This document shows, in pieces, positions 10,690-22,962 of a stretch of 64,000 nucleotides of DNA. The DNA is taken from the NCBI GenBank assembly GCA_900073065.1, contig FJOG01000016.1, forward strand, positions 62,001 through 126,000. The letters run 5' to 3'. Each line of letters opens with the position of its first letter. The stretch's first letter is position 1. This stretch comes from Phialocephala subalpina. Lineage: Eukaryota; Ascomycota; Leotiomycetes; Helotiales; Mollisiaceae. The notes beneath the pieces were generated by a model. It was not told where the DNA came from and made no database searches. It was given only the letters and a program-made list of their open reading frames with translations. The position numbers and the translations under genes were made by a program.

Positions 10690-11661
10690 TTACACACCAC
10701 GAAGAACAGTATTATCCCTCTTATCGATAGGCGTATATCTCTCTTCCCAAGCCTCTTCTGGTGATTTCAAGCCTTTTGGTGATTCGTAACGCTCGTGAAG
10801 TGCCTTTTCTACGCTTCCGCTGTGGCTTAAAGCAGAAGACTGTGCCTTGGACTCGAACTTTTCTTCGGCAAGACCAATAGCGGCTTGTGCTTTGCCAACA
10901 GCGTCCTTGCCCATCTCAATCCCTTTGCTAACAGCATCTCTCAAAGCGCCTCTAGCAGCGTCCACATTGCCACCGGAATGCTTGACAGCATCCTGCGCCC
11001 CGGATTTTGTGTCGGCTACTACTTGACTGGCTTTAGCGCTTGCAGCATCTCGAGCTTCAGCAATCTTAACTCCAGCTTTATCTGCTTGCACCTTCGCTCG
11101 AGCTCCGACTCGATCGGCACCAGCTATTGTCGCTGCGGCAGCTCTATCGATTCCGGCGGCAGCTTGGTCGGCAGCTTGCTTCGCGGCGGCCTTGCTCCGA
11201 TCCACAGCTTCTTGTACTTTTGGACCAGCTTTCCTCTCTACTTCCTCAATGTCTTCCCTGGACTTCTCTAAGCCGGTTCCAAGTAGCCTCGAGACAGTTC
11301 TTTCAGCACCTTCCCTGACCTCACTCCAGTCTGTCCTTTGCACCCATCTTATAGCATTCTCGACTTCCGCGTTCCATCGATCCTTCGCAGTTTCTACTAC
11401 TGTGCTTCGTTCTTCTCGTGCGAGTTCTGCTCGGGTTTGAGGAGGGGGCAGAGGTGTGGGATCGAGAAGCCCTTCTAGGACACGGGATTGTGTTCGAAGT
11501 GCAAAAGCCTGTGATCGTCTGCCAGCGAATTAGTACTGTAATCCCAAGCTGAGAGCTTCGGAGCTGTCTTCGCACCTGTTCCGTTCATGTGCGAGGACTG
11601 TGAGATATGCAAGTCCCAAGGTCAATGTGACCCCTCCAGTAAAGCCCGTTGTAAACCCCAT
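10690..11661 (-). CDS. MIC12: MICOS complex subunit MIC12
   Basis: Subunit of the MICOS complex, which holds cristae junctions in the mitochondrial inner membrane. Exon 1 (11576-11661) encodes MGFTTGFTGGVTLTLGLAYL, a single N-terminal membrane segment typical of fungal Mic12/Aim5. The 57-nt intron (11519-11575) has a perfect TACTAAT branch site. Exon 2 (10690-11518) continues with RNRRSQAFALRTQ, a Pro-rich hinge, the conserved DRWNAEVENAIRWVQ block and a long Ala/Lys-rich helical stretch (about residues 130-240) that should face the intermembrane space. Total 304 aa. The short first exon decides the identification. Confidence 0.9.
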
Positions 11662-13055
11662 TGCAGAAGTAGGAAGCAAGGTCGGTGCTTGATTGCTGGA
11701 CCTAGATTGTCGCGTTTGGGTTGGTAACTTGCGCCAACGCCGTTGGAAACTGGCGGAGGACTCTGCAATCTTATTACAGGATCAAGAGCTTTTCAATTGA
11801 TACCGAAGGAGCTTCAAACGCTCATCGAATTGGCGTGCCCGTGACCGAACTGCGTGGTGGTGTGGTTGACGTCTGTCGGCAGAGCTTCAAAATTTCTTGG
11901 TCGCCCGAGATGTTCCCGCCTCACTCGCGCTGGTCACAACTGACTACGTACCAACAGCACAACGGCATCCGCAGAGTAAGTTTTATATGATCATCACATT
12001 GCAGTATATACTTACACGATCATGCCAATTGTTCATGAAGCCATTGGTTTATAACCTACAATTCAGCGAGTGCTGTGCCTTGACTATATGAAGCCTCGGA
12101 ATTCCCAAGTATGGGTGTTGAATCCTGGTGTCATTCTAGCCGTTTTTGATTATCATTGCACTGTAATGGATGAATTTTGGATGAATTTTGTGTTCGGTCC
12201 ATTCAAGAGTGCCTTGCCTTCAGCTTTCGGGACCTTTGAACCTCTATCGACTCAGTGCCTTTTCTTCCATCTTCAAGCCGGGAAGCTCAGAAGAACTTTC
12301 TCTATCTCAATCGAAGGTTCATCACCAATGTTCACAAATTAGGACTGCAAGATTTGGTATGTCCTGCATTTCTCAAAGTCGAATTAGGGTGGCTGGGAGC
12401 GAGGCTTTTCTGCGGCGTCTTGCTGACTGGCAGAGTCTTTCCTGGTGAACCTCTTGCCAGATCCGGAAGCTGCAGTAGCACCTCTTCCCTCATTCGCGAC
12501 TATCCATTCAATCTTCATTGAACAAAATGTCTGACCGCCATAATCCCTCTTAGAGATGTTGACTTTGAATCTGTGAGCGTGGATCTCGGATCTGGATTGT
12601 GGTACGTGGGCCAAACATTGATAGTGCTGTGCTCGGAAGACGTAAAATCGAGCCTCAATGTTCTTCTACATGAGGTACATTTTCTCGCTACACAAGCGGA
12701 CAATAAGGGCCTTGTCATATTTAGGGTTGTATATGCTAATAGGCCACTAGTATTGTCAGTACAGCAACTCTTGCACCAAGTCTGGGCCCAAATGGTTGAT
12801 GCTGCCTCTCTTATATTATTCTGTGGACTACACGAATGATTTGATCCTTTGTCTCTAGTCTTTGATGAACCGCATTCTTGGCAGCATCTTCCAATCTGAC
12901 TGTACTCTCGTACGTCAAACAAATCGGAATAACTTACAAAGTTATATAGCCGGCGTAAGCGAAGCATAAGCATAATATATTCGACTCTTGTACTTTATTC
13001 AACCTTCCCCAAGCCCTTTGGTCTCTCGTGTAATACCGGTACCATATCTTTCAAA
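11662..13055. other. Intergenic, no gene seen
   Basis: About 1.4 kb between MIC12 and the monooxygenase. Several short frames exist (for example 12255-12521 on plus, 12515-12973 on minus), but none shows a domain, a good start context or plausible introns. A decayed gene cannot be excluded. Confidence 0.45.
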
Positions 13056-14755
13056 ATGCCATTCCGCATCGTCATCGTGGGTACAGGTAAGCAAGACAGG
13101 TCCACCTGGACCAGCACCTGAAAGCTAAAAGTCAAGCCCAGGCATTGCTGGCCTCTCGGCAGCCATAGCGCTCTCAAACAAGGGCCACAAAGTCACAATC
13201 GTTGAAGCTGCTTTCCAGCTTCAGGCCGTTGGAGGCTTTGTGGTGGCTGATGCCAATGCATCAAGATGCATCGATCAACTGGGCACGTACCAGAAATTTG
13301 TTGAGAAGTGTGGCATCGACCATGATAGAATTCTTTTCCGTCGCTATGCCGACGGTCAATGTGTTTTTGATATAAAAAATACAGAACTCGTAGACCAATT
13401 CAATTATCCGTGAGTCTTGATTTTGACAATCTAACACTCCTTTGCTAATCAGGAAAGCCGCTGGGGAGTTCATCGAGCAGATTACCAGCAGATGCTATAT
13501 GCTGGCGCAATAGAGAGAAGTGTCGAAGTGAGATTAGGATGCCGCGTTGTTTCAGTGGACGAGAACTGCCCAGCCGTCATCATCAATGGCGGGGAGAGAG
13601 TTGAAGCAGATTTGGTGATTGGAGCAGATGGTAAGCCCAGGGTTCTCTGACCGTTACGTTGCTGTAACCAATACTAACAACTGTTGCAATTAGGTGTCAA
13701 CTCTGTTGTCCGAAAGGCGATCATTCCTGAGTCTGATATCACTGTGAGAGACAGGGGGTTTGATGTGACCCGGGTCAATTATCCGGAAAGTGTAATACTC
13801 TCAGATCCTGAAACTGCTCCTTTGATGGAGGCATGCAACGGTAAGCAATCCGCCCGCTGGGTTATGATGGGGGTCTCGGCCGATATTAAATATTTCTTTG
13901 CTCTCGTTCTTCATCGAAGTTATCGTGCTGACTTGTCTAAGTCTTCCTAGGTCCTGTCGGCTGCATTCCTATGCAACCAGTCCGTAGAGGTACGTAGATC
14001 AGCATGAAATTCCATGAACCCTCTGATTAGGAAGAAAATAGGAGACACTAAAATACTTTGTGTCGACTACCTAAATCCTAGAGAGTCTGATTCGGCTCCT
14101 GGTGGTGCCAGACGAAAAGATATCACCAAAATCAGAGCGTACTTCAAACCATACACATCTGCTATTCAGAAGCTGATGAGCTACGTTGATGAAGCTATAG
14201 TTTGGCAGCTGCACGATGTCACCCTCAAATCTTGGATGAGCAAGAGTGGAAAGGTAATTCTGATTGGGGATGCGGCGCACGCAGTCTTACCATTTTCCGG
14301 CTCGGTACATCTCCAAGCAGGATGCAGACTTGAAAATAGCTGACCTTTCACAGGGAGGAGCAATGGCACTAGAGGACTCCTTGGCTCTCGCAGAATGTCT
14401 GGATCACGCTTCGGACATCGATGCCATCCCCAAAATCTTGCAGAAGTTCCAAGAAATCAGGAAACCTCGATGTGAGCTTATACGAGACCACGGCATCAAT
14501 GTGTCACACTTATGGACGATGCAAGATGGCCCTCAACAACAAGAACGGGACAAGATATTCAAACATAAGATGGGCTTCGGACCGCAGCTTCCTCCCAGGC
14601 TTCCGCTTGGAGAGTTACCAGAATCACCCAACGTTCCGACTTTCCAACCGTGGCTGAGAGGCTATGATATACTTGAATTTGTGAGTTGACATGGTCAAAG
14701 TGTTTCGGGATTTGCTGATGTTTGAGAACAGACGAAGTATCAATTGGCAAAGTGA
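13056..14755 (+). CDS. FAD-dependent monooxygenase (salicylate hydroxylase-like)
   Basis: Flavoprotein hydroxylase of the aromatic-ring monooxygenase type. The N-terminus reads MPFRIVIVGTGIAGLSAAIA, with the FAD motif split by the first intron (13087-13141). WGVHRADYQQML, the DG motif GADGVNS, the GD motif GDAAHAVLPFSG and GGAMALEDSLALAECLD follow. Likely exons are 13056-13086, 13142-13389 or 13409, 13453-13630, 13694-13840, 13942 or 13951 to 13993, 14031-14304, 14354-14680 and 14732-14755. With the strongest donors (GTGAGT at 13410, GTACGT at 13990) the frame breaks at two junctions. Weaker donors (GTAG at 13390 and 13994, the latter giving a 37-nt intron) restore it. The gene is therefore either intact with unusual splicing or beginning to decay. 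The substrate is unknown. Confidence 0.7.
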
Positions 14756-15314
14756 CGAAGCTGCAATGTCTGTATTTTGGCCTCGAAGATTGTGCTTACC
14801 ATCATGGCACTGGGACTTAACATCATACCCCAAGACAAGAGACGGGAATGGAATCTCAACAAACTTACATAGTCTAGAGCCTACTCGGTGTATGACTTCA
14901 ATAGACCACCAGGACCTTGAGATCAGAATCAAGAATATCCCGCCATTATCCATGGGAAACTTTCAGAATAATGTGCACAAGTGACGAATAGTAAATCATT
15001 GTGAAATCTGCAAACAAACAGTAGCATCCCTTTTGGGAGAATTTTAAACCCAAAAATGTAAGATTGGAGATGTGTTAGAGTTTACAAGATTCAGAGGGCG
15101 AAAGGAGCTGTTAGGGGCACGGGCGACCGGGGAAACGTCGGTTAAATCTCCAGTTTTTGAAATCACGACAAACATTCAAGCTTCGAGATCCCGAATATCT
15201 CGACGACCACCAACACCAACTCCGCTCCGGACCTCCACTTCGAAGGTTCTCGCGGTCAGATATTGTTTGTGTGGAATCGAGTCTCCCAATCGACACGACG
15301 ATTCATAGTTCACA
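14756..15314. other. Intergenic, no gene seen
   Basis: 3' flank of the monooxygenase and upstream region of the mitochondrial bL17 gene. No feature recognised. Confidence 0.4.
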
Positions 15315-15956
15315 ATGGCTGGCGGTCGTTTGAAATACCGGCATTTGAGCCGCACATCCTCTCATCGTCAAGCTCTCCTACGAAATTTAGTTACGAGTCT
15401 GTTCGAACACGAATCGATATCTACAACATGGCACAAGGCAAAGGAAGCACAGAGATTGGCAGAGAAGCTCGTAACTCTGGGAAAGAAGAACACTGAAGCT
15501 AGCAAGAGAGCAGCGTTTGCCATATTCTACGTACGGATTTCTTGTCGATTACTCACAAGCTTAGGTTACTGACAATTGGGGTCATAGAAACCACACGAAC
15601 TTATTCCCAAGCTGTTTGGACCTTTACGTGAACGATACGCAGAACGACCAGGTGGATATACGCGGGTATTACGAGTTGAGCCATTGAAGCCGGATCACGC
15701 GCCTTCTGCGATTTTAGAGCTGGTAGATGGACCAAAGGATATGAGATTTGCGATGACCGCGAGAACAATAGCGAAGGACAGAGCGAAGGGAGTGGAGCCG
15801 ACAGAGATGACCGAGAGAAACATGGAGAAAGTCACACGATTCAGACCGAACGGCGAGAAGGACCTGGTAAAGATGATCAAGAAAATAAGTAAATTGACAG
15901 TTGGAGATAGAGATAATGCTAAGAGCGATGAGAGGCGATGGGGCGGAGAAATTTAG
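15315..15956 (+). CDS. MRPL8: Mitochondrial large ribosomal subunit protein bL17m
   Basis: Mitochondrial counterpart of bacterial ribosomal protein L17. Exons 15315-15530 and 15588-15956 surround a 57-nt intron with a TACTGAC branch site, giving 194 aa. The N-terminus [20 protein letters not shown] and the helix [19 protein letters not shown] are the L17 signature. The second exon holds [20 protein letters not shown], the conserved C-terminal strand of the L17 domain. A fungal-specific basic extension of about 60 residues follows. The 3' end lies 114 bp from the convergent UTP25 gene. Confidence 0.93.
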
Positions 15957-16070
15957 GATTAGGGCTGTCACTGTAACGATATGGGGTATAGGGTGTATAT
16001 TGTACAGCATTGCATGGGTTGGCGTTTGTAAGCTCTTGAGATTGTCAGGTCGAGATGTAGATACGATACT

Positions 16071-18359
16071 TTACACAAAATCAAAGGTATCGCCCTTCTC
16101 CCTGATCATCTTTCCCACTCTCTCAGTGCCAGCAATTCTTTCCAGCTTCAGAATGTCCCATTTGGAGAACAAAATCCTTACGCTACCCTCTCCTGGTTCC
16201 AATTTTCCTTCTTGGATACTTCTCCCAAGATAACCACCTACTATCTCCTTGTAAAATACTGGATTATCAGGTAGTCCATACATGATGACCTTCCGCACCC
16301 CTCGAAGCTGGTAACGTCTGAAATGATGAGCCCGTTCTGTGTAGAGCAAAACACTATGCCGTCCGCTGGAGAAGTGGGAACGTGCTCTGGCTACATCTGG
16401 AACAGATGTGTACTCAGAAATGCTGCCAAAAGACAAGCTACTCGTAGCAGCTGAGGTGGAAAAGTAGTTTCGTACTCGAATGAAGTCGAGGTAAGATGGG
16501 ATGAATAAGAGCGTTCCGGCTGTGTCCTTGGCACGACGCGTCAATGATGGGATGATGGCTGTCATGAAGTAAGTAAATCGAGCATCTGGATCTTCTGCAA
16601 TAGAGGCGAAATCCAGGCGAGAGAAAGTCTGTTTGACTTTCAGATCAAGTTCTTGAATCGTGCCTAGATATGTAGCATTGATCTTGACTTTCCCAGCCCA
16701 ATTCTTGGATTGATTGAAGAACAACGTATTGATCTCAGGAGTGTTGAAAGCTGCTAAGGCTATAGTTTGGCGGAAGTATTTCGCATCGTTGTCCAGATAC
16801 CAGCTTCGCACTCTGCTGAAGTCACAGCCATGAGCTTCTTTTGGCTGTAGATTGAGATGCTCAAAAATATACTCCATATGCTCCCAATTTTGCATGAGAA
16901 GGGCGTCGGCTTGATCAACGATGACCACCTCGATCGAGCTTAGAAAGTCGCTATCTCCTTTCTTATCGTCCCTTCCTTCTAGAGCCATGCGTAGACCAAG
17001 TGGACTAGCAAAAACGATGTCTGAGTTGTAGAATTGGGAGAAATACTTGATAGTTTTTCGAGTAAATTTCAGCCCAAGTCTAAACATATCATCATCGTTG
17101 CCCCCGAAAAGTTCTCGAAAGTCTGCTGACTTGTCGGCAGAGAATTTCTCTTCTTTTTCAACGTAGGAGTCGTCGAATCTTTTCCGGTTTTCCTGCTGAT
17201 CTGGTTCGCATAAAGTTGTTATCATGCTCACCATTCTCACGCAGGACTCTCGAGTAGGAAGAATCATCAATACTTTAGGCCTGGTAAAGCCTTGGTCTCG
17301 CAGTTCTAAATCGTCACTCTCTTCTTTTGCAAGCCGCGAATTGTTCTTGATGACACGGTCACGAGTCCTGTTAACCCGTTAGCACAGAAAAGGTAAAGCA
17401 GTATACTTCACTTACTTGAAAACATGGTTGACAGCATGTAAACATGCCAATCGCCTCAAACTTTCCGAATTTGTCGTCTTCCGCTCACAGAATAGCATGT
17501 CCTGATAGTTGAACATGATAGGTGATACTTGTCTTTCCAATTCATCGAATGAGGATATGTGCTTCAACATGGCGGTCGCCAACTTCTGCTTCAATTTCAA
17601 CTGTCCTGGGCCAGATATTTCTTCCATGGAAACATGCTTGGTGCTATCTTTGTGTGGAAGGCTCAAGACTGCTTTGCCAACTTTCGGCACCTGGAGTTTG
17701 TGACTGATCCATTGGTTCTGCTGGATGGCTTTCAATCTTTGAGCCAGTACGTTGTCGTCTGGGTCTGCAAAATGTGCTTCGAAAGGGTCCGAAGAATCCT
17801 CGACATCTTCTTCGACATCTTCTAGAAGATCATCCGTGGCGGTCTCGGGTCCTTCTTCGGGTTCCTCGACCTGATCAGCATCCTCAGCAACCGAGCCTTG
17901 ATCATCCTGCTCAGTCAAGTTCTCCCTCTTGCTTGTAGCAGTGTCTGAAGCGTGATCTAGTTTTCGTCTCTTGGATTGCGGGGCAGCGTCGGAGGACAAG
18001 CTTTGCATGAGGGCGGCATAAGGACGTATAGCTGGTAGAGGTTCCTCATCTTCGTCGGCGCTAGATTCTTCCTCGAGGTCTGATTGTTGCTCTTCATCAA
18101 GTGATTCTTCTTGTGATTCTGAATCACTGGCTTCTCTGACGGCAGGGTTAGTGTGTATAGCCCAAACGAAGATGCTCATTTTCACTCACTCCTCTTTCTG
18201 CTGTGCTATTCTAGCACTATCGAATATTGGTTTCCCTCGTCCGCCTCTGAATCCACCTCGTCCTCGAGAACTACCACCTCCGCGACCTCCACGGCCTCTA
18301 AAACCTCCGGACCCTGACCCTCGTACTCTTGCGCCCCCTCTGCCGCCGTGAAAAGCCAT
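16071..18359 (-). CDS. UTP25: U3 snoRNP-associated protein UTP25
   Basis: A DEAD-box-helicase-like SSU processome component needed for early 18S rRNA maturation in the nucleolus. Exons 18190-18359, 17416-18135 and 16071-17367 (introns 54 and 48 nt) give 728 aa, close to the family's usual length. The first exon is an RGG-type Gly/Arg-rich segment. Next is a long acidic Glu/Asp/Ser region (about residues 60-170), then the UTP25 core: [52 protein letters not shown] in the place of a DEAD box, and [20 protein letters not shown] near the C-terminus. As is known for Utp25, the Walker and DEAD residues are degenerate. Divergent from eIF3f. Confidence 0.95.
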
Positions 18360-18801
18360 TTTGGAGGAAGAATCGTGAGTGCGACAGAAAACTGTTTTGG
18401 CAATGCTTGTCTCCAAAAATGAAATTGGCGAATCCTTATCTTATCGTGGTATAACCTTATACGAAGGAGAAATTTATTTACTTCGAGGTCTTGGCTTGGA
18501 CCGCTGCTACAACCACAGAATGTCTGAAGAGATGAAACAACTTCAATATTTCCATAACTTACGAATGCCACATGAACATTGACCACATTAAGTCTCAGCT
18601 GTGTAGATTGAGCATGATTCCTAGCTGCCTTTCGAAATTCACGTGCTTCTTATCTTACTCGTTAGCGTGCTTTTCGTCCCGCACAAACTCCAAAAATCCC
18701 ACCAAGTGTGGAAATGGCGACGACGGGGAAATCTCAACACAGCGCCGACATCTTCAAGTCTTCTCTCACCTCCACCCGACTTGATCATACAGCTGCCCAG
18801 C
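18360..18801. other. Shared upstream region of UTP25 and eIF3f
   Basis: 442 bp between two divergent ATGs. An upstream ATG at 18714 opens a frame that overlaps the proposed eIF3f start in another phase. No other feature is seen. Confidence 0.5.
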
Positions 18802-19931
18802 ATGGCGGTCGGTACCGAATCATTTCTGCATCTTGCGCGTCCTCTTGCGCCAGCAGTCATCGGCGTCCAGCCCACTACGGCACCATTAAATGTCATACTC
18901 CAACCACAAGTACGATAATCTACAAGTATTTGATGTACCAAACTTACGATCTATAGGCCGTATTCTCGATTCTCGACCATGCGATACGACGGGATATTAG
19001 AGACACACAGTCCACACGAGTAATTGGAGCACTTCTAGGCATACGCTCTGAAGATGGCATGGAGGTGGAAGTACGAAATTGCTTCGCGATCCCACACACC
19101 GAGAACGAAGATCAAGTCGAGGTCGATGTCGAATACCAGAAGAATATGCTGGCGTTGCAACTGAAGGCAAACCCGAGAGAGGTACTGCTAGGATGGTACA
19201 CCACAAGTCTTGAGCTTAATAGCTTCAGTGCCTTAATCCAAAACTTCTTTGCCAGCCCGGAGACAGGAACCTTCCCTCACCCTGCTGTACATTTGACTGT
19301 TTCGACGGAACCCGGCAAGGAGATTGACGCGAAGGCATACATTAGTGCACCTGTAGGAGTCAACGCTGAACGTGCAGCCGAAAGCTGTCTCTTCATTCCC
19401 GTCCCTTACGAAATCCGATATGGCGAGGCTGAGAAGAGTGGTCTTGAGTTGATCTCTGGTGCAAAGGATAGTGAGAATCGAGCGGCACCGGTAGTGTCAG
19501 ATATTGAGGGCCTGGAGAGAGCAGTTGAGCAGACCATGGACCTTCTCGAACGAGTAGCCGAGTATGTCAGTTCAGTCCTGGACGAAGAACGAGAGCCATT
19601 AAATGCGTTGGGTCAATTCCTCATGAACGCTTTGTCATTGGCGCCAAAGGTCGATCCACAAGACATCGAACGGGACTTCAACAACCATATCCAGGATGTA
19701 CTTGTGGTTTCGTATCTTGCAAACACCATCCGCACCCAAATCGACCTATCTCAGCGCTTAGCTACAGCTACACTTACTATGGGTGGCTCTGATGCTTTGG
19801 TAGCAACTGGAGGAGGAGATGCGGGAGGAGACAAAGGACAACGCGGAGGACAGAGAGGTGGGAAGCGTGGAGGGGGTGGACGTGGTGGTGGACAACGAGA
19901 GCCTAGGGAACCACGAGAACCCACCGAGTAA
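18802..19931 (+). CDS. Translation initiation factor eIF3 subunit F
   Basis: MPN-domain subunit of eIF3, which assembles the 43S pre-initiation complex. Exon 1 (18802-18909) encodes [20 protein letters not shown] and ends ILQPQ; after a 47-nt intron, exon 2 (18957-19931) continues with [13 protein letters not shown]. The joined protein has 360 aa. The MPN fold spans about residues 25-170 ([24 protein letters not shown]-type [18 protein letters not shown]). The JAMM metal-binding pattern is not complete, as expected for eIF3f. [20 protein letters not shown] is the conserved C-terminal helix. The end is an RGG-like Gly/Arg-rich tail. Confidence 0.95.
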
Positions 19932-20228
19932 TGATAGTCATGATCGAACCGTTTCACTGACTCGGCTGTGCATTTACTTGCATTGTACAGGAATGGAAAA
20001 TTTGGCGTTGGGGTTGGCCATAGAGCCTTGCGCATAGAATATCATTCTTCACATGCACATTATTTTCCAGTCTCACCGTAGATTCATGTTAGTTTTCATG
20101 GTTGTATTGGTCTATCAGCTCATGTTGTAAACCTGGTACTTAAAAGTGTCACTTTATGCCGCATGTCCCGCTAACTCCGCCAATGCTGCCACCGTACGCC
20201 ACTTTCTGATAAAACATAACCCAGGCCT

Positions 20229-22962
20229 TTAAACGCCGGTAGGTGGCTTAGGGGGAAGAGTCGAAGGGTTGCCATAGTTGGGAAGATGATTTCCTAGCTG
20301 CCCATTGTGTGGCATCGACATACCTGGATTTACACCTTGCGGCATACCTGGCGCATGAGACATGCCTTGCGGAAGATTTTGAGGCATGCCTTGATGCATC
20401 ATTGGCCGATGAGCCATGTGAGGAGACGCATGGTAAGATGGCAGTGAGTTATTGGAGCCTTGCCGAGCCATATTGTAGCCCATGCCGTTGCCAAATTGTT
20501 GTTGAGGGGGAGCGAAGGCGTTGTAGGAGAGATGAGGAGAACCGTGATGTGGTGATCCATGGTGAGGAGAACCGTGATGCGACATAGGTTGAGGAACCGG
20601 AAGGCCCGAATTGCCAGGTACGAACGACTGAGTCTTTGGGTTGAACGCGTGGCGATTAAAGCTACCTGGGATAGGGTGCTGGCTTTTCGGGTCCGCAGGA
20701 TTGGCTGTACTTGGCAGCTGCCCGAACGCATATGGAATCGAACTGGGAGGTCCTCTAGCCATAGGTCCTTGGGAGTGTTGATACGGGCTCTGATACAGAG
20801 GTTGTTGTTGCCACTGTTGAGGTGGAAGTGGTGGTGATTGTACTGGTGAGCCGTAGGCACTGATCGGGGCGCTGTGTGGTTGGAAGCGTTGTTGGCTTTG
20901 CTGCTGGGGATATTGCTGAGGGGTGATGTTAACGACAGACCGGGCGGCAGAGGTGCAGGAAAAGTCACATACCTGCGGAATACTGTTATACGGCTGCATA
21001 CCGCCATTGTTCATCATCCCAGGGTTGAATTGTTGAGCAGGAGGCATGAAGTGAGTCGGCATAGGATTCTGGTAGCTCTGCACAGCAGCACCGTTGTATT
21101 GCTGAGCACCCATGGGTGCATACTGCGGTGTTGTAACCCAGGTCGGAGCTTGCGGAACTTGTTGCTGAGGGTAGAGCGGGGCGTATTGAGACCTCGAATC
21201 AAAATCTTCCTCATCGTTTCGTCGCTGCTTTGTAGGCTTAGATCTCTTATTCTGACTAGCTCTGTCTTTTGTGGAGACAGAGCTTGAACGAGACATCTCA
21301 TTTCCATCTTCGGTATCTAATATAAATGATGAGCACATGGACAGAACTCTGGGATTGGGGTAAGTTTACCAGGGGTAGCATCTCCTGCCTTGTCGTCTTT
21401 GCCAAAGATACGTTCTCTCGCCTTGTTATAGGCCGCTTCTCGTTCCTCTCGCGATAGCCTAAGTAAAATTAGTACAGTTCTGAAAGCCATTCGTAGACAA
21501 CATACTTCTCCTTTGCTGAAAGCGACTTGTCCTTGCCATCACTTCCAGTTTCGGAGGTAGCCTTCGATGGGCTCGGACCAGTATCACCATCCCCGCCTCT
21601 GCGCATGATTTTCATCGTTGGCATGGTAGGTGGCGGTGTATTGCCCGTCGTAGGCGGATTCGAGATAGTGGTCAATGAAGCCGGTAGTCTACAGAACGGG
21701 GTTCGGAAGATGCGAACAGCTCCAGCAACAGCATCGACTTGATGTGTCATATGGTAGTAGTCTGCAAGCTTATGGGTGAGCATTCTGCAGAATGAATTAC
21801 ACGGGGGAAGATCGATGAACGGTTCCCTATTTGCGATTAGCACATTTCCGGTTTGAAGGTGAGTCGAAGGCACGATTTCGACACGCTTCACGATAGTAAA
21901 ATTTGAAGACACGTGTAAGAGAAGCATCACGAAGATCACTTACTTGCTAGACTTGACAAACTCAATGACATCCTGTTCGAGTCGAAGTAGGAATATTCGA
22001 TCCTTCGGTGAGTCCAATGCCTCAAGTAGCTTTTCGTCAGGTGTTTGTCGATAGAATAGGTTGAATGCATCTGGCACTCCCGGTGCACCCATGAGAGGTT
22101 TGGCTTTGCCATCATCTGTAGTTTGCTGTCCAGACGAGCCACTTTGAGGCGTACTCACCCCCTGACTTTGACGCTCATGCATAGTCTGCATATTCCGTCT
22201 ATCAGGGGCTTCATAGAACTGTGCACGGTATGCGCGAGCACCAGCTTCTGAACCTATTCTAGAGCCTGCTACAATGGAGCCTCGTCCTGAAAATGCATCG
22301 TCATCCTCAGCTGCCTTGACGGAAGCACTGTCGTCTGGTCGAAGAGACTCCTTCTCATCCAGGGCAAATGTGGTACCAGAAGTGATACTTTTCCCATCCA
22401 GACTGGGTGGTTTGGTACCCAAGTCAGATCCAGACTCGGTCCTATGGAAAGGATCCTCCGCAAATCCATCAACTCCATCGGGCTTGCTTCTAGCGGACCC
22501 AGATCCATTCACCACTACCAAAGTTGGCATTGGGGAATTGATACTCAGCGCTTTGACAGCGTCAACGAGCTTGTTATCGGTGGACTGCTGTTCGGGGTCT
22601 CTTTGAGCCTCGGGCTGCGTCCTTAGACTGGGTTCGCGTAATATTGAGGTCTTCGAATTATCAATGGTCGCAGGTTTTGTATTTGATGATCCATTAGGCT
22701 GTGTCGAGCTCTCTGCCTGAGCCAAAGTCGAAATGTTCTCCTTCTTCAAATCTCTACCTTGCGCCGATGCTGCCACTTTGGCAAATGAATTGAAGGCCAT
22801 GGTATCCTTGCCTGCCGATGCAGCTACCTAAATTGCAAGTCGAGGTCAGCAAACAGCCTTGCTTCAGAATAAGGAGAGCGAGATGGTGTTTCCGTTGGAA
22901 GGGCCACATACCTTCGCAAAGGATAGTCTAGAATTATCGGCAGACATTGGTGCAGTAGCCAT
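20229..22962 (-). CDS. R3H and SUZ domain RNA-binding protein
   Basis: Predicted single-stranded RNA/DNA-binding protein. Exons 22912-22962, 21944-22827, 21506-21826, 21370-21458 and 20229-21316 give 810 aa in frame. After a Ser-rich N-terminal 290 residues the R3H domain (about 295-365) reads LRLEQDVIEFVKSSKEPFID with PPCNSFCRMLTHKLADYYH. A SUZ motif follows (PTMKIMRRGG ... LSREEREAAYNKARERIFG). The last 360 residues are Gln/Pro/Met-rich with a short HHGSP repeat, typical of RNP-granule proteins. A further 57-nt GT..AG segment (20916-20972) inside the last exon is stop-free and frame-neutral, so it could be an optional intron (791 aa). Similar proteins include animal R3HDM; no yeast symbol is assigned. 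Confidence 0.88.

Noticed and set aside
12255..12973. Frames between MIC12 and the monooxygenase
   Set aside because: Short, overlapping on both strands and without recognisable domain or intron logic.
17412..18185. Separate minus-strand gene starting at 18185
   Set aside because: Its first residues come from an intron of UTP25; the rest is UTP25 exon 2.
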